A model generated the notes under the pieces. The model did no database searches and was not told the DNA's origin. It worked only from the letters and a program-made list of their open reading frames with translations. A stretch of 64,000 nt of DNA. It comes from Pseudochrobactrum sp. sp1633. Its GTDB lineage: Bacteria; Pseudomonadota; Alphaproteobacteria; Rhizobiales; Rhizobiaceae. The stretch is from positions 62,001-126,000 of the forward strand of contig NZ_JARRAE010000002.1 of assembly GCF_030376605.1 (NCBI RefSeq), in the 5' to 3' direction. The number at the start of each line of letters is the position of its first letter. The stretch's first letter is position 1. Of the stretch, positions 19,680 through 28,092 are shown in pieces. A program made the position numbers and the translations under genes.

Positions 19680-20615
19680 TTACTTCATCTCATAATCCCA
19701 CGGCGGATTGGCACCGGCACGCGATACTGTAATCGCCGCAGCTTTAATGCCAAAGGCAATGGCTGTGCTCAGCTGCTCCTGAGAGATTGCAGCAAGAGAT
19801 TGCTTATTCAGCAGCCCTTGTTTCTCGAGGTTGACCAGCACTCCGGCATTGACCGTATCACCGGCACCTACCGTGTCGGCAACAGTAACCTTTTCGCCAC
19901 CGATGCTAACTTTGCCACAAGCCGCATAGGCCTCGGCACCGTCTGCCCCTTTGGTGATGATGATGATTTTAGGGCCGCTCTGACCTGCAGGTGCGAGCCA
20001 GTTTTGCGCGATTGCCGCATGGTCTGTTCCCAACCCGAACCATGCAATATCTTCATCGGAGACTTTGACAATATCGGCGACTGCAATCATACGCTGCATC
20101 CGCGCCAGATGTTTCGGCTTATCGGTAATAAAAGCAGCGCGGATATTCGGGTCAAGCATTGTCACGCGGTTTGTACTTTCCCGAAGCATCAGCGTTTCAT
20201 AGGTGCTACCGCAAGGTTCTGAAATCAGGCTGATGCCGCCAAACATCAGAGCGCTGACATTATCATCCAGTTCCGGCAGTTGCGCCTCATTCAGCAAGCG
20301 TCCGGCGGTGTTTTCATCATAGAAATTATAGCTCGCTTGACCATTCTTCAGTCGCACAAAGGCAAGTGTTGTAGACCTGTCAGAGATGGCACAGAACTTT
20401 GTATCAACGCGGGATTTTTCCAGCGTATCGCGCAGGATTTGCCCGAGAAAATCAGAGGAAAGGCCGGAGAAAAATCCGGCCTTTGCGCCAAGTCTGCCAA
20501 TGGCAATGGCGGTGTTGAACACGGAACCGCCTGCATAAGGCACAAAACCCGTCTCACCGCTCAGCGTTTCACGCGGCAGCATATCAATCAGCGCTTCTCC
20601 GCAGGAGAGGATCAT
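19680..20615 (-). CDS. PfkB-family carbohydrate kinase, probable fructokinase
   Basis: The 311-residue ribokinase/PfkB-fold kinase begins ILSCGEALIDMLPRE and contains YAGGSVFNTAIAIGRLG (sugar binding). The active-site block is DTVGAGDTVNAG, where GAGD carries the catalytic Asp. The closest recognisable type is fructokinase (fructose to fructose-6-phosphate), but substrate is not provable from sequence. I chose ATG 20615 because AAGGA lies 7 nt upstream; ATG 20660 would overlap the SDR gene and lacks a site. It follows the SDR gene by 25 nt, so they form an operon. Confidence 0.85.
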   Translation of the reverse strand: MILSCGEALIDMLPRETLSGETGFVPYAGGSVFNTAIAIGRLGAKAGFFSGLSSDFLGQILRDTLEKSRVDTKFCAISDRSTTLAFVRLKNGQASYNFYDENTAGRLLNEAQLPELDDNVSALMFGGISLISEPCGSTYETLMLRESTNRVTMLDPNIRAAFITDKPKHLARMQRMIAVADIVKVSDEDIAWFGLGTDHAAIAQNWLAPAGQSGPKIIIITKGADGAEAYAACGKVSIGGEKVTVADTVGAGDTVNAGVLVNLEKQGLLNKQSLAAISQEQLSTAIAFGIKAAAITVSRAGANPPWDYEMK

Positions 20616-20640
20616 GCTCATGTCCTTAAAGGTGCTTGTC

Positions 20641-21387
20641 TTAGACGTGTTGGCCGCCATTGATGTGAATTTCCGAGCCGGTCACATAGGATGAGGCATC
20701 GGAGCATAAATAATAGATGGTTTCAGCCACTTCTGAAGTTTGGCCGAGACGGCGCAGCGGCAGTTGTTCCACCAGTTTTTCCGTGCCCGGTGACAGGATA
20801 GAGGTTTCAATCTCTCCCGGTGCAATCGCGTTAACGCGGATGCCGTGAGGGCCAAAATCCGATGCCATTTCACGGGTAAGACCGGCCAGCGCTGCCTTGG
20901 AGGTTGCATAGGCGGTACCGGCAAACGGATGCACACGGCTTCCGGCAATCGAGGTCACATTCACAACGGAACCCTGCGCCGCTTCCAGCTCTTTGAACAG
21001 CCCGCGTGCCAGCATGATCGGGGCGAAGAAATTCACCTGAAAGACATCGCGCCAAGTCGCCATCTGGGTTTCAATGGAGTTGAGGCGGCGGCCGCCTGTG
21101 CCCTTTGGCGAGATACCGGCATTATTGACCAATGCATTGAGCTGGCCGCCATTATCTTCCAGACGACGGCGGATTTCTGCAATAGCGCGGCCGATGTCTT
21201 CCGGATCAGCCAGATCGACCTTGATGTGATCTTCAGGCCCCGCCGGCCACGGGCAATTATCCGCAAAGTCCTGTCGTGAGCAGGTGATGACACGCCAGCC
21301 TGCCCGTGAAAACCGCTTCACAGTCGCATGGCCGATACCGCGGCTGGCGCCGGTCAGTACGATGGTTTTTTTAGGCGTATCAGTCAT
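20641..21387 (-). CDS. Short-chain dehydrogenase/reductase
   Basis: Classical SDR of 248 residues. It has the NAD(P) motif TGASRGIG, the NNAG motif (LVNNAGIS), the catalytic Ser in VVNVTSIAGS and the YATSK motif that supplies the Tyr and Lys. The C-terminus ends VTGSEIHINGGQHV, typical of this fold. Its partner in the operon is a sugar kinase, which suggests a polyol- or sugar-oxidising step feeding the kinase (for example polyol to ketose), but that is inference. Divergent from glpK across 140 bp. Confidence 0.88.
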   Translation of the reverse strand: MTDTPKKTIVLTGASRGIGHATVKRFSRAGWRVITCSRQDFADNCPWPAGPEDHIKVDLADPEDIGRAIAEIRRRLEDNGGQLNALVNNAGISPKGTGGRRLNSIETQMATWRDVFQVNFFAPIMLARGLFKELEAAQGSVVNVTSIAGSRVHPFAGTAYATSKAALAGLTREMASDFGPHGIRVNAIAPGEIETSILSPGTEKLVEQLPLRRLGQTSEVAETIYYLCSDASSYVTGSEIHINGGQHV

Positions 21388-21527
21388 TTTACTCAGGCCT
21401 TTATCGGATAAATTTAAGTGGACACTATCACTATAGATTTTAAAATTTGCAAGGCGTGTTTAAATTTGGCACTGAATCATTAAACGCACTTTTCAAAAAA
21501 AATATGTTTTGAGAATCGGAGATATTT

Positions 21528-23021
21528 ATGTCGAAACTGATTTTGGCAATTGATCAGGGTACAACTTCCAGCAGAGCCATCTGTTTCGATCAAAATCACA
21601 AGATCGCCGGTCTCGGACAAAAAGAATTTACGCAGCATTATCCTAAATCCGGCTGGGTTGAGCATGATCCCGAGGAAATCTGGCAAAGCGTTGTGACAAC
21701 CTGCAAACAGGCGGTGGAAAATGCCAAGGCCAGCATGGCCGATGTGGCGGCAATCGGCATTACCAATCAGCGTGAAACCGTAGTGGTCTGGGACAAGGCA
21801 ACGGGCAAGCCGGTCTATAATGCGATTGTCTGGCAGGATCGCCGCACGCAGAAAGACTGCCTGAAACTGAAAAAACAAGGGCTGGAGCCGCGCATTCGCC
21901 GCAAAACCGGCCTGCTGCTTGATCCGTATTTTTCTGCGACCAAGCTGGCATGGATTTTAAACAAGGTTTCCGGTGCGCGCAAAAAGGCGGAAAAAGGCGA
22001 GTTATTATTTGGTACAATTGATTGTTTTCTGATTTGGCGGCTGACCGGTGGAAAAGTACATGCAACGGATGCCACCAATGCTTCCCGCACGCTGCTGTTT
22101 AATATTGCAGACAATGGCTGGGATGATGAACTGCTGAAACTGTTCAATATTCCACGCGCTATGCTGCCGGAGGTGAAGGATTGCGCGGATGATTTCGGCA
22201 CAACGGAAGCGCGTATTCTGGGCGCAGAAATTCCGATCCTCGGTGTAGCAGGTGACCAGCACGCGGCAATGATCGGTCAGGCCTGTTTTGAAAAGGGTAT
22301 GTTGAAAGCAACTTTCGGCACCGGCTGTTTCGCACTGCTCAATACCGGCAAGGATAAAGTGCTGTCGCGCAATCGTCTGCTGACGACCATCGCCTATCGC
22401 CTGAATGGTGAAATTACCTATGCGCTGGAAGGCTCGATTTTCGTTGCGGGAGCTGCGGTACAGTGGTTGCGTGATGGTTTGAAAATTATCAAAAGCGCAG
22501 CTGAAACCGGTGAACTGGCACGGCAAGCCGATGAGACGCAGGATGTGTATCTGGTGCCGGCTTTTGTGGGGCTTGGTGCCCCCCATTGGGATGCGGAAGC
22601 ACGTGGCGCGATCTACGGACTGACCCGTAATTCCGGTCCCGCAGAGATTTCCAAGGCCGCACTGGAATCCGTTGCCTATCAGGCGCATGACCTGCTTGAG
22701 GCGATGCATAAGGATTGGAAAACGGACGCCAGTGATATTGTTCTACGTGTGGATGGTGGCATGGTTGCCTCTGACTGGACGATGCAAAATCTGGCGGACA
22801 TTCTCGATGCGCCGGTGGATCGCCCAGCCATTCTGGAAACCACGGCGCTGGGTGCGGCATGGCTTGCGGGTATGAAGGCAGGCCTCTGGGGGAATATGCA
22901 GTCCTTTGCAAAAGACTGGGAGCAGCAGCAGCGTTTTGAGCCGGTGATGGAGCCATCCCTGCGCAAACGTAAAATCACAGGCTGGCGTAAATCTGTGCGC
23001 AGCACGCTGAGAGCGAAATAA
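21528..23021 (+). CDS. glpK: Glycerol kinase
   Basis: GlpK phosphorylates glycerol to glycerol-3-phosphate with ATP. The 497-residue FGGY-family protein begins [16 protein letters not shown] (phosphate-1 motif) and has [21 protein letters not shown], the conserved GVAGDQHAA and ATFGTGCF blocks, and [15 protein letters not shown]. The start has CGGAGA upstream. No glpF or glpD is adjacent. The ATG of a GNAT gene follows 3 bp after the stop codon, so they are probably co-transcribed. Confidence 0.97.
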   Translation: MSKLILAIDQGTTSSRAICFDQNHKIAGLGQKEFTQHYPKSGWVEHDPEEIWQSVVTTCKQAVENAKASMADVAAIGITNQRETVVVWDKATGKPVYNAIVWQDRRTQKDCLKLKKQGLEPRIRRKTGLLLDPYFSATKLAWILNKVSGARKKAEKGELLFGTIDCFLIWRLTGGKVHATDATNASRTLLFNIADNGWDDELLKLFNIPRAMLPEVKDCADDFGTTEARILGAEIPILGVAGDQHAAMIGQACFEKGMLKATFGTGCFALLNTGKDKVLSRNRLLTTIAYRLNGEITYALEGSIFVAGAAVQWLRDGLKIIKSAAETGELARQADETQDVYLVPAFVGLGAPHWDAEARGAIYGLTRNSGPAEISKAALESVAYQAHDLLEAMHKDWKTDASDIVLRVDGGMVASDWTMQNLADILDAPVDRPAILETTALGAAWLAGMKAGLWGNMQSFAKDWEQQQRFEPVMEPSLRKRKITGWRKSVRSTLRAK

Positions 23022-23024
23022 TAA

Positions 23025-23487
23025 ATGCTGATACGGGCGGCGACAGCGGAAGAAGCGGAAATCTGTACGGTTCTGCGCCGCTCGATCACGGAGCTATGTG
23101 GTACGGATCATAAGAATGATCCGCAGATTTTAAGCCAATGGCTTGCCAATAAAACCGAAGACAATCTGCGGGCATGGATTGCGCGCGATGGACAGGTCTA
23201 TCTTGTTGCCGAGATTGATGGGTGGATTGCCGGTGTTGCTGCAGTCTCGTCAACAGACGGTATTTTGCTCAATTATGTTTTCACCGGATTATCAGTATCG
23301 CGGTGTCAGTAAGGCTTTGATGGCAGTATCAGAAGGCTGGCTGAAAGAGCAGAGGCTGGTTGTAAGTCGTCTGACCAGCACGGCCACAGCTAAACAGTTT
23401 TATGAAAAACTAGGCTATCTGCCTGACGGAGAAGCAAAAACGGGAAGGTCGGGTATGCCGTCCTTCCCGATGAGTAAAACACTATAA
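23025..23487 (+). pseudogene. GNAT-family N-acetyltransferase, frameshifted
   Basis: Two overlapping frames together make one acetyltransferase of about 153 residues. The first gives MLIRAATAEEAEICTVLRR up to GILLNYV. The second gives SPDYQYRGVSKALM (the acetyl-CoA loop, normally Q-x-x-G-x-G/A), then SEGWLKEQ and QFYEKLGYLP. The break is at the TTTT run 23278-23281: removing one T restores NYVSPDYQYRG. No slippery heptamer or stimulatory structure is evident, so this is a real frameshift mutation or a base-call error. The 3' end contains the terminator of the convergent PBP1A gene and the two stop codons abut. Confidence 0.8.
23436..23469 (-). terminator. Terminator of the PBP1A gene, inside the GNAT coding region
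   Basis: An 8-bp stem CGGGAAGG / CCTTCCCG (23441-23448 with 23462-23469) has three further inner pairs (CGG/CCG). On the minus strand it is followed directly by TTTTTGC. It therefore terminates the minus-strand gene 19 nt past its stop codon, within the last codons of the opposing gene. Confidence 0.75.
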
Positions 23488-25932
23488 TTATTCCCCGTTG
23501 CCCATAATCACATCGAGCAGCGTGGTGTTTTTGCGCACTGGCTGGCCGCCGACATCACCTTGCGGGCGCGGGCCTTCATAGGCCGGATCACCAGCCACGG
23601 GTGGTGGTGCAGACTGTACTGAACCTTGCTGAGGGTAGCCTGAATTATCTGGCAGCGGTGTCGGATACCCGGAGTTATCCTGAACCGGAGGCAGCGTATT
23701 TCTTGCCGGTGCGGGAGCATCCTGCACTGGCGCTGGTTGTTGCACTGGCTGATTTTGCTGCGATGGTAATTGTGCACCGTCAGGCTGACGTGGCGCACCG
23801 GGAGCCGGTGGCCAGTAAGTCTCATCATTTTCGGGCGCTACAGGATAGCCGCTATTGTCTGATGCTGGCGGTTGCTGGCCGATACTGGCCGAGGCATCCG
23901 GCAGCTCGTCGCTACCTCCCGGCAGCACATTCTGAATTTCATAGGTGCTTGGCAAATCAGCAACCGGAACGCCTTTATGCGCTGCTGTCATAAAGGTTTT
24001 CCAAGCCATAGCAGGCAGACCACCGCCGGTAACTTTCTTGGTCGGTTTGCCGTCATCATTACCGAACCACACGCCGGTTGTCAGATTGGCTGTATAACCA
24101 ATAAACCATGCATCACGTGAGTTCTGGCTCGTGCCGGTTTTGCCCGCCGCCGGCCAGTTGCTGAATTTCGCTCGTTTTGCTGTGCCGTCTTCAACAGTAC
24201 GGCGCAGCATCGCATTCATCATGCCAAGCACCTGCTCGGTGATAATACGCTCCTGCGCTGTGGTCGGGTATTCGTAGAGAACCTTGTCATCACTGTCCGT
24301 GATTTTTGCAATCATATGCACCGGCGCGCGATAGCCGCCATTGGCAAAAGGTACAAACGCATCGGTCAGCTCCATCAGGGTGACTTCAGAAGTCCCGAGT
24401 GCCAGTGAGGCATTGGTCGTGAGTGCTGATTTGATGCCGAAGCGATGTGCCGTGTCCACAACTGCCTGCGGGCCGACTTCCATCACCAGCTGTGCGGCAA
24501 TCGAATTGAGTGAGTGCGACAGCGCCGTTGCCAGCGTCACTTCCCCGAAATATTTGCCGTTATAATTGCTCGGCGTCCATTTGCCGATACGCACCGGCGC
24601 ATCATTGCGAATGGAGTCCGGTGTGCGTCCCTGTTCCAATGCCGTCAGATAGACGAATGGTTTGAAAGTGGAGCCGGGCTGGCGACGCGCTTCCGACGCA
24701 CGGTCAAACTGGCTGTTAGCATAGTCATAGCCGCCGATCATGGCGCGCACCGCTCCGGTGCCGTCAATGGACACCAATGCGCCCTGACTGACATCCATTT
24801 TCTTGCCATTTTGCGAGATGAGATCACGAATGGCCTCTTCGCCAACCTTTTGCAATGTCAGATCAACAGTGGTGTGAATGGTCACGTCACTTTTGGTTTC
24901 ACCAATCAGTTTCGGTAATTCTGACAGTACGGCATCGGCCACATAATTCTCTGAGCCGGACCAATAGGCGGCGGCACGTGTCGGCGGTTCGCTTTCCGCA
25001 ATGGCCTGTTCTTTCAGACCAATCATGCCCTGATCGCGCATGGCAGCGAGCATCAGCTTGGCGCGGTCATTGGCAGCTTTCGGGTCGCGGGCAGGCGAGA
25101 GGCGCGATGGTGCTTTCAACAGGCCGGCCAGTGTTGCCGCTTCTGTCAGGTTCACATCTTTGGCCGATTTGTCGAAATAGCGCCGCGCTGCGGCATCAAC
25201 ACCATAGGCGCCGGAACCGAGATAAACACGGTTGAGATACATCTCAAGAATTTGGTCTTTGGTATAAGTATGCTCCAGCCAGAAGGCGAGCATGACTTCC
25301 TGCAATTTACGTTCCAGCGTTCTGTCCGGCGAGAGGAACAGGTTTTTGGCCAGCTGCTGGGTGATTGTCGAGCCACCCTGAACGGCGCGACCTTTCGTGA
25401 TATTTGTGAAAACCGCACGGCCCAAACCAATCGGATCAACGCCGTAATGGGAATAAAAACGCCGGTCTTCAATGGCAATGACCGCTTGCGGAATAAAAGG
25501 CGACATATCGCGCAAGCCGATAGCTTCACCGCCGGTGGTACCGCGATTGGCAATCAACTCGCCGTTGACATCAAGGATTTTGACATTCGGCGGGCGGTCG
25601 GGAATAGCCCAGTTGCTGGTTGGCGGCATCTGCGCGGCGATGTAGATCACCAGACCGGCAAAAGCGATGCCGCCCCAGAGCATCAGCACAAACATCCAGT
25701 AAAATAGCCGGCGCAGCCAGCGGAAGGGTCCGGATGAGGGTTGCTTGCGGCTTTTTTTGTCGCCCTGATTTTTGTCTCGCGAGGAGCGCTCTGAGCGAGG
25801 TGCGCGTTTTTTAGAATTACTGCCGCTGACACGGTCAGTCTCATCAAAGCGCATGTCGTTATTATCCGCAGGCGTATCTGGCTTTCCGAATGACGGTTCT
25901 ATGCGTCGGTCTTTTGAGTCTCTGGAGGCCAT
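23488..25932 (-). CDS. mrcA: Penicillin-binding protein 1A (bifunctional glycosyltransferase/transpeptidase)
   Basis: This 814-residue class A PBP polymerises lipid II and cross-links peptidoglycan. After a basic, serine-rich cytoplasmic N-terminus (1-75) and one membrane helix (about 76-100) comes the GT51 domain, with catalytic E155 in EDRRFYSHYG and GGSTITQQLAKNLF. The transpeptidase domain has S421 in STFK, SLN at 474-476 and KTG at 598-600. The C-terminal ~150 residues are Pro/Gln-rich with three DNSGYP repeats, probably a flexible periplasmic tail. The name mrcA (ponA) follows the domain order and is approximate. Confidence 0.93.
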   Translation of the reverse strand: MASRDSKDRRIEPSFGKPDTPADNNDMRFDETDRVSGSNSKKRAPRSERSSRDKNQGDKKSRKQPSSGPFRWLRRLFYWMFVLMLWGGIAFAGLVIYIAAQMPPTSNWAIPDRPPNVKILDVNGELIANRGTTGGEAIGLRDMSPFIPQAVIAIEDRRFYSHYGVDPIGLGRAVFTNITKGRAVQGGSTITQQLAKNLFLSPDRTLERKLQEVMLAFWLEHTYTKDQILEMYLNRVYLGSGAYGVDAAARRYFDKSAKDVNLTEAATLAGLLKAPSRLSPARDPKAANDRAKLMLAAMRDQGMIGLKEQAIAESEPPTRAAAYWSGSENYVADAVLSELPKLIGETKSDVTIHTTVDLTLQKVGEEAIRDLISQNGKKMDVSQGALVSIDGTGAVRAMIGGYDYANSQFDRASEARRQPGSTFKPFVYLTALEQGRTPDSIRNDAPVRIGKWTPSNYNGKYFGEVTLATALSHSLNSIAAQLVMEVGPQAVVDTAHRFGIKSALTTNASLALGTSEVTLMELTDAFVPFANGGYRAPVHMIAKITDSDDKVLYEYPTTAQERIITEQVLGMMNAMLRRTVEDGTAKRAKFSNWPAAGKTGTSQNSRDAWFIGYTANLTTGVWFGNDDGKPTKKVTGGGLPAMAWKTFMTAAHKGVPVADLPSTYEIQNVLPGGSDELPDASASIGQQPPASDNSGYPVAPENDETYWPPAPGAPRQPDGAQLPSQQNQPVQQPAPVQDAPAPARNTLPPVQDNSGYPTPLPDNSGYPQQGSVQSAPPPVAGDPAYEGPRPQGDVGGQPVRKNTTLLDVIMGNGE

Positions 25933-25964
25933 ATGTGTTGGTATACCTGCTAAAATTTAGACCG

Positions 25965-26012
25965 GAGCATTTCCGGCAACAGTGTGAAACGGGTTTGCCT
26001 TAGGATAATGCG
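25965..26012. repeat. Palindromic intergenic element (relative of 7936-7980)
   Basis: It has outer arms GCAT(T)TCC / GGATAATGC and inner arms GGCAA / TTGCC around the core AGTGTGAAACGG. The core and arm layout match the element after cysW, with several substitutions. It sits in the divergent spacer between the PBP1A gene and the acyltransferase, 33 bp upstream of the PBP1A start codon. The rest of this spacer (26013-26222) is AT-rich with no feature I can name. Confidence 0.55.
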
Positions 26013-26222
26013 GTCACAATAAATCTATCTGTGCTTTGCAGGGTAATTGAGGCAGTTTAAAGAGCAGTAAAGTTTTGCTAAGGGCAAAAACTCATCAACA
26101 GAATTTTAAAATACTGCTGTTTATTCAAGCGTATGCTTAAATAATTTGAATTCAAAATTTGCCCAAAATAGTATTCAGATTTTAAGGTGTTTCGTTGTAA
26201 AGAAAAATCACAACTGTATCAG

Positions 26223-27323
26223 ATGGGTATATGCGTGACAAAACGGATTGACTGGGTCGATATTGCCAAAGGGGTATGCATCATTTTTGTCGTGATGATG
26301 CATTCAACGCTGGGTGTGGAAGAAGCTGCCGGTCAGACCGGCTGGATGCATTATGTCGTCGCCTTTGCCAAGCCGTTTCGGATGCCGGATTTCTTTCTGA
26401 TCTCCGGCCTGTTTCTGAGTGCGGTGATTGACCGGCCGTGGTTGCGCTATCTCGACCGCAAAGTCGTGCATTTCCTGTATTTCTATGTGCTTTGGCTGAC
26501 CATTCAGTTTGTGTTCAAAGCGCCGGGTATCATGGCTGAAGGCGGAGCCTCAGGGGTGGTCAGCGCCTATCTGATGGCCTTTATCGAACCGTTTGGCACA
26601 TTGTGGTTCATCTATCTGCTGCCGTTTTTCTTTCTGGCAACACGTTTCATGCGTGAGGTGCCGAGCTGGCTGGTGCTGACCATGCTGGCTATTCTGGAAA
26701 TCCTGCCGATCCATACGGGTTGGATCATGATTGATGAGTTTTGCTCACGTTTTGTCTATTTTTATGCCGGATATGCGCTGGCACCGCAGATTTTCCGTAT
26801 GGCTGACTGGGTAGCACGAAACAAAATTATTGCAGGGACGGGACTGCTGATCTGGGCTGTTGTTGAATACCAGCTGGTCTTCACGCCAGTGCCGGAATTC
26901 GGCCAGTCGCTACTGAGCGGACAAGCATGGGCAGCAGGTGGTTTGGGCGGTTACAGTGAGTTGCCATTGGTCTCGCTGTTCCTCGGTTTCCTCGGTGCGC
27001 TGGCAATTATCAGCATTTCATCTTTGCTGGCTTGTTTAAGTTCAGCCAATATTGCGCATCGGGTGCTGAGCTATCTGGGAGCGCATTCCATTGTTGTTTA
27101 TCTGGCATTTTTCCTGCCGATGGCAGCAACGCGTACCGTGCTCTTAAAGACAGGAATTATTACGGATGTCGGCACGATCTCCGTGCTGACAATGGCAATG
27201 GGTATTATCCTGCCGGTCATCCTGTATGTGCTGGTTGAGAGAACCGGTTACGGACGCTTCCTGTTTGCACGCCCGCAATGGGCTATCATTGATCGCAGCG
27301 GGACTGTTCCGGTGCGTGCCTAA
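26223..27323 (+). CDS. Acyltransferase 3 family membrane protein
   Basis: Integral membrane acyltransferase with about ten hydrophobic helices. The N-terminal signature is RIDWVDIAKGVCIIFVVMMH, whose His is catalytic in this family, and FRMPDFFLISGLFLS is the second conserved block. Family members O-acylate exported sugars such as lipopolysaccharide, capsule or periplasmic glucan. Succinylation of the Cgs product would be a possible role, but nothing in the sequence proves it. The start is uncertain: ATG 26223 and GTG 26187 are in frame and neither has a clear ribosome-binding site. About 366 residues from ATG 26223. Confidence 0.8.
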   Translation: MGICVTKRIDWVDIAKGVCIIFVVMMHSTLGVEEAAGQTGWMHYVVAFAKPFRMPDFFLISGLFLSAVIDRPWLRYLDRKVVHFLYFYVLWLTIQFVFKAPGIMAEGGASGVVSAYLMAFIEPFGTLWFIYLLPFFFLATRFMREVPSWLVLTMLAILEILPIHTGWIMIDEFCSRFVYFYAGYALAPQIFRMADWVARNKIIAGTGLLIWAVVEYQLVFTPVPEFGQSLLSGQAWAAGGLGGYSELPLVSLFLGFLGALAIISISSLLACLSSANIAHRVLSYLGAHSIVVYLAFFLPMAATRTVLLKTGIITDVGTISVLTMAMGIILPVILYVLVERTGYGRFLFARPQWAIIDRSGTVPVRA

Positions 27324-27336
27324 GATAGACAATAAA

Positions 27337-27365
27337 AAAGCCCGCTGTGATAGCGGGCTTTCTTT
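27337..27365. terminator. Bidirectional terminator between acyltransferase and nrnC
   Basis: A 10-bp stem AAAGCCCGCT / AGCGGGCTTT with a GTGAT loop, A-rich before and TCTTTTT after. It suits both convergent genes. Confidence 0.88.
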
Positions 27366-27986
27366 TTAGCTGTGAGCGAAAATGTCCTGTTCATCCCAGC
27401 CCATCAGATCAAGTTCTGCACGGGTTGGCAGGAATTTGAAGCAGGCTTCAGCCTGTTTTTCGCGGCCATCGCGGGCCAGACGATATTCCAGAACCTTTTT
27501 CAGGCGATGCAGATAGAGAACATCTGATGCAGCATATTCAAGCTGTGCCTGAGACAGGTTTTCCGCGGCCCAGTCGGAAGACTGTTGCTGCTTGGAAATC
27601 GACACTTCGAGCAGTTCCGAGCAGATTTCTTTCAGGCCGTGGCGATCCGTATAGGTACGGGTCAGTTTCGAAGCGATCTTTGTGCAGAAAACCGGCTGCG
27701 GCATGGTGCCAAATGTGTGCGCCAGCACAGCCAGATCAAAACGGCCAAAATGGAAGATTTTGGTGATCGCGCGGTCTTTCAGCAACTTGACCAGATTAGG
27801 GGCTTTTTTCAGCCCCTTCTCGATCTGGATAATATCCGCGGTGCCATCGCCCGGTGAAATCTGCACAACGCACAGACGGTCACGCAGGGGATTGAGCCCC
27901 AGCGTTTCCGTATCAATGGCGACGGAATCCACCTGATAATTATCAAGGTCAGGCAGATCGTTTTTATGAACGCGGATAGTGGTCAT
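27366..27986 (-). CDS. nrnC: NrnC-type 3'-5' exoribonuclease (nanoRNase)
   Basis: A 206-residue DEDDy exonuclease of the compact RNase D-like type that, in Bartonella and Brucella, replaces oligoribonuclease and degrades dinucleotides and nanoRNA. The catalytic set is complete: D25 and E27 (VAIDTETLGL), D84 (FHFGRFDLAVL), Y151 and D155 (LEYAASDVLYLHRL). There is no HRDC domain, unlike the ~375-residue RNase D of enterics. ATG 27986 begins TTIRVHKNDLPD. It lies 82 nt downstream of the M20 peptidase stop codon in the same direction, with a large hairpin between. Confidence 0.92.
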   Translation of the reverse strand: MTTIRVHKNDLPDLDNYQVDSVAIDTETLGLNPLRDRLCVVQISPGDGTADIIQIEKGLKKAPNLVKLLKDRAITKIFHFGRFDLAVLAHTFGTMPQPVFCTKIASKLTRTYTDRHGLKEICSELLEVSISKQQQSSDWAAENLSQAQLEYAASDVLYLHRLKKVLEYRLARDGREKQAEACFKFLPTRAELDLMGWDEQDIFAHS

Positions 27987-28037
27987 TGAGAGTTCCGTTA
28001 TCTTATTTCTTTGAAAGTGCGCGCAGAATGCGAGCCC

Positions 28038-28092
28038 CTTGGCGGCTCTCGCCGCCAAAATTCTGGCCTCACTTGGCGGCGAGAGCCGCCAA
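28038..28092 (-). repeat. Twin palindrome, 20-bp inverted repeat spanning a stop codon
   Basis: TTGGCGGC-TCTC-GCCGCCAA (28039-28058) and TTGGCGGC-GAGA-GCCGCCAA (28073-28092) are each palindromic with 8-bp arms. They are also perfect reverse complements of each other over 20 bp with a 14-nt spacer. Flanks match in direct orientation too (34-nt period, shared AAAATTCT). The right copy encodes the last residues of the M20 peptidase, and its stop codon (28069-28071) falls in the loop. No T-run follows, so it may stabilise or process the mRNA rather than terminate it. Confidence 0.75.

Noticed and set aside
23270-23290. Programmed frameshift in the GNAT gene
   Set aside because: No slippery heptamer or downstream pseudoknot is visible, and GNAT genes are not known to use one.
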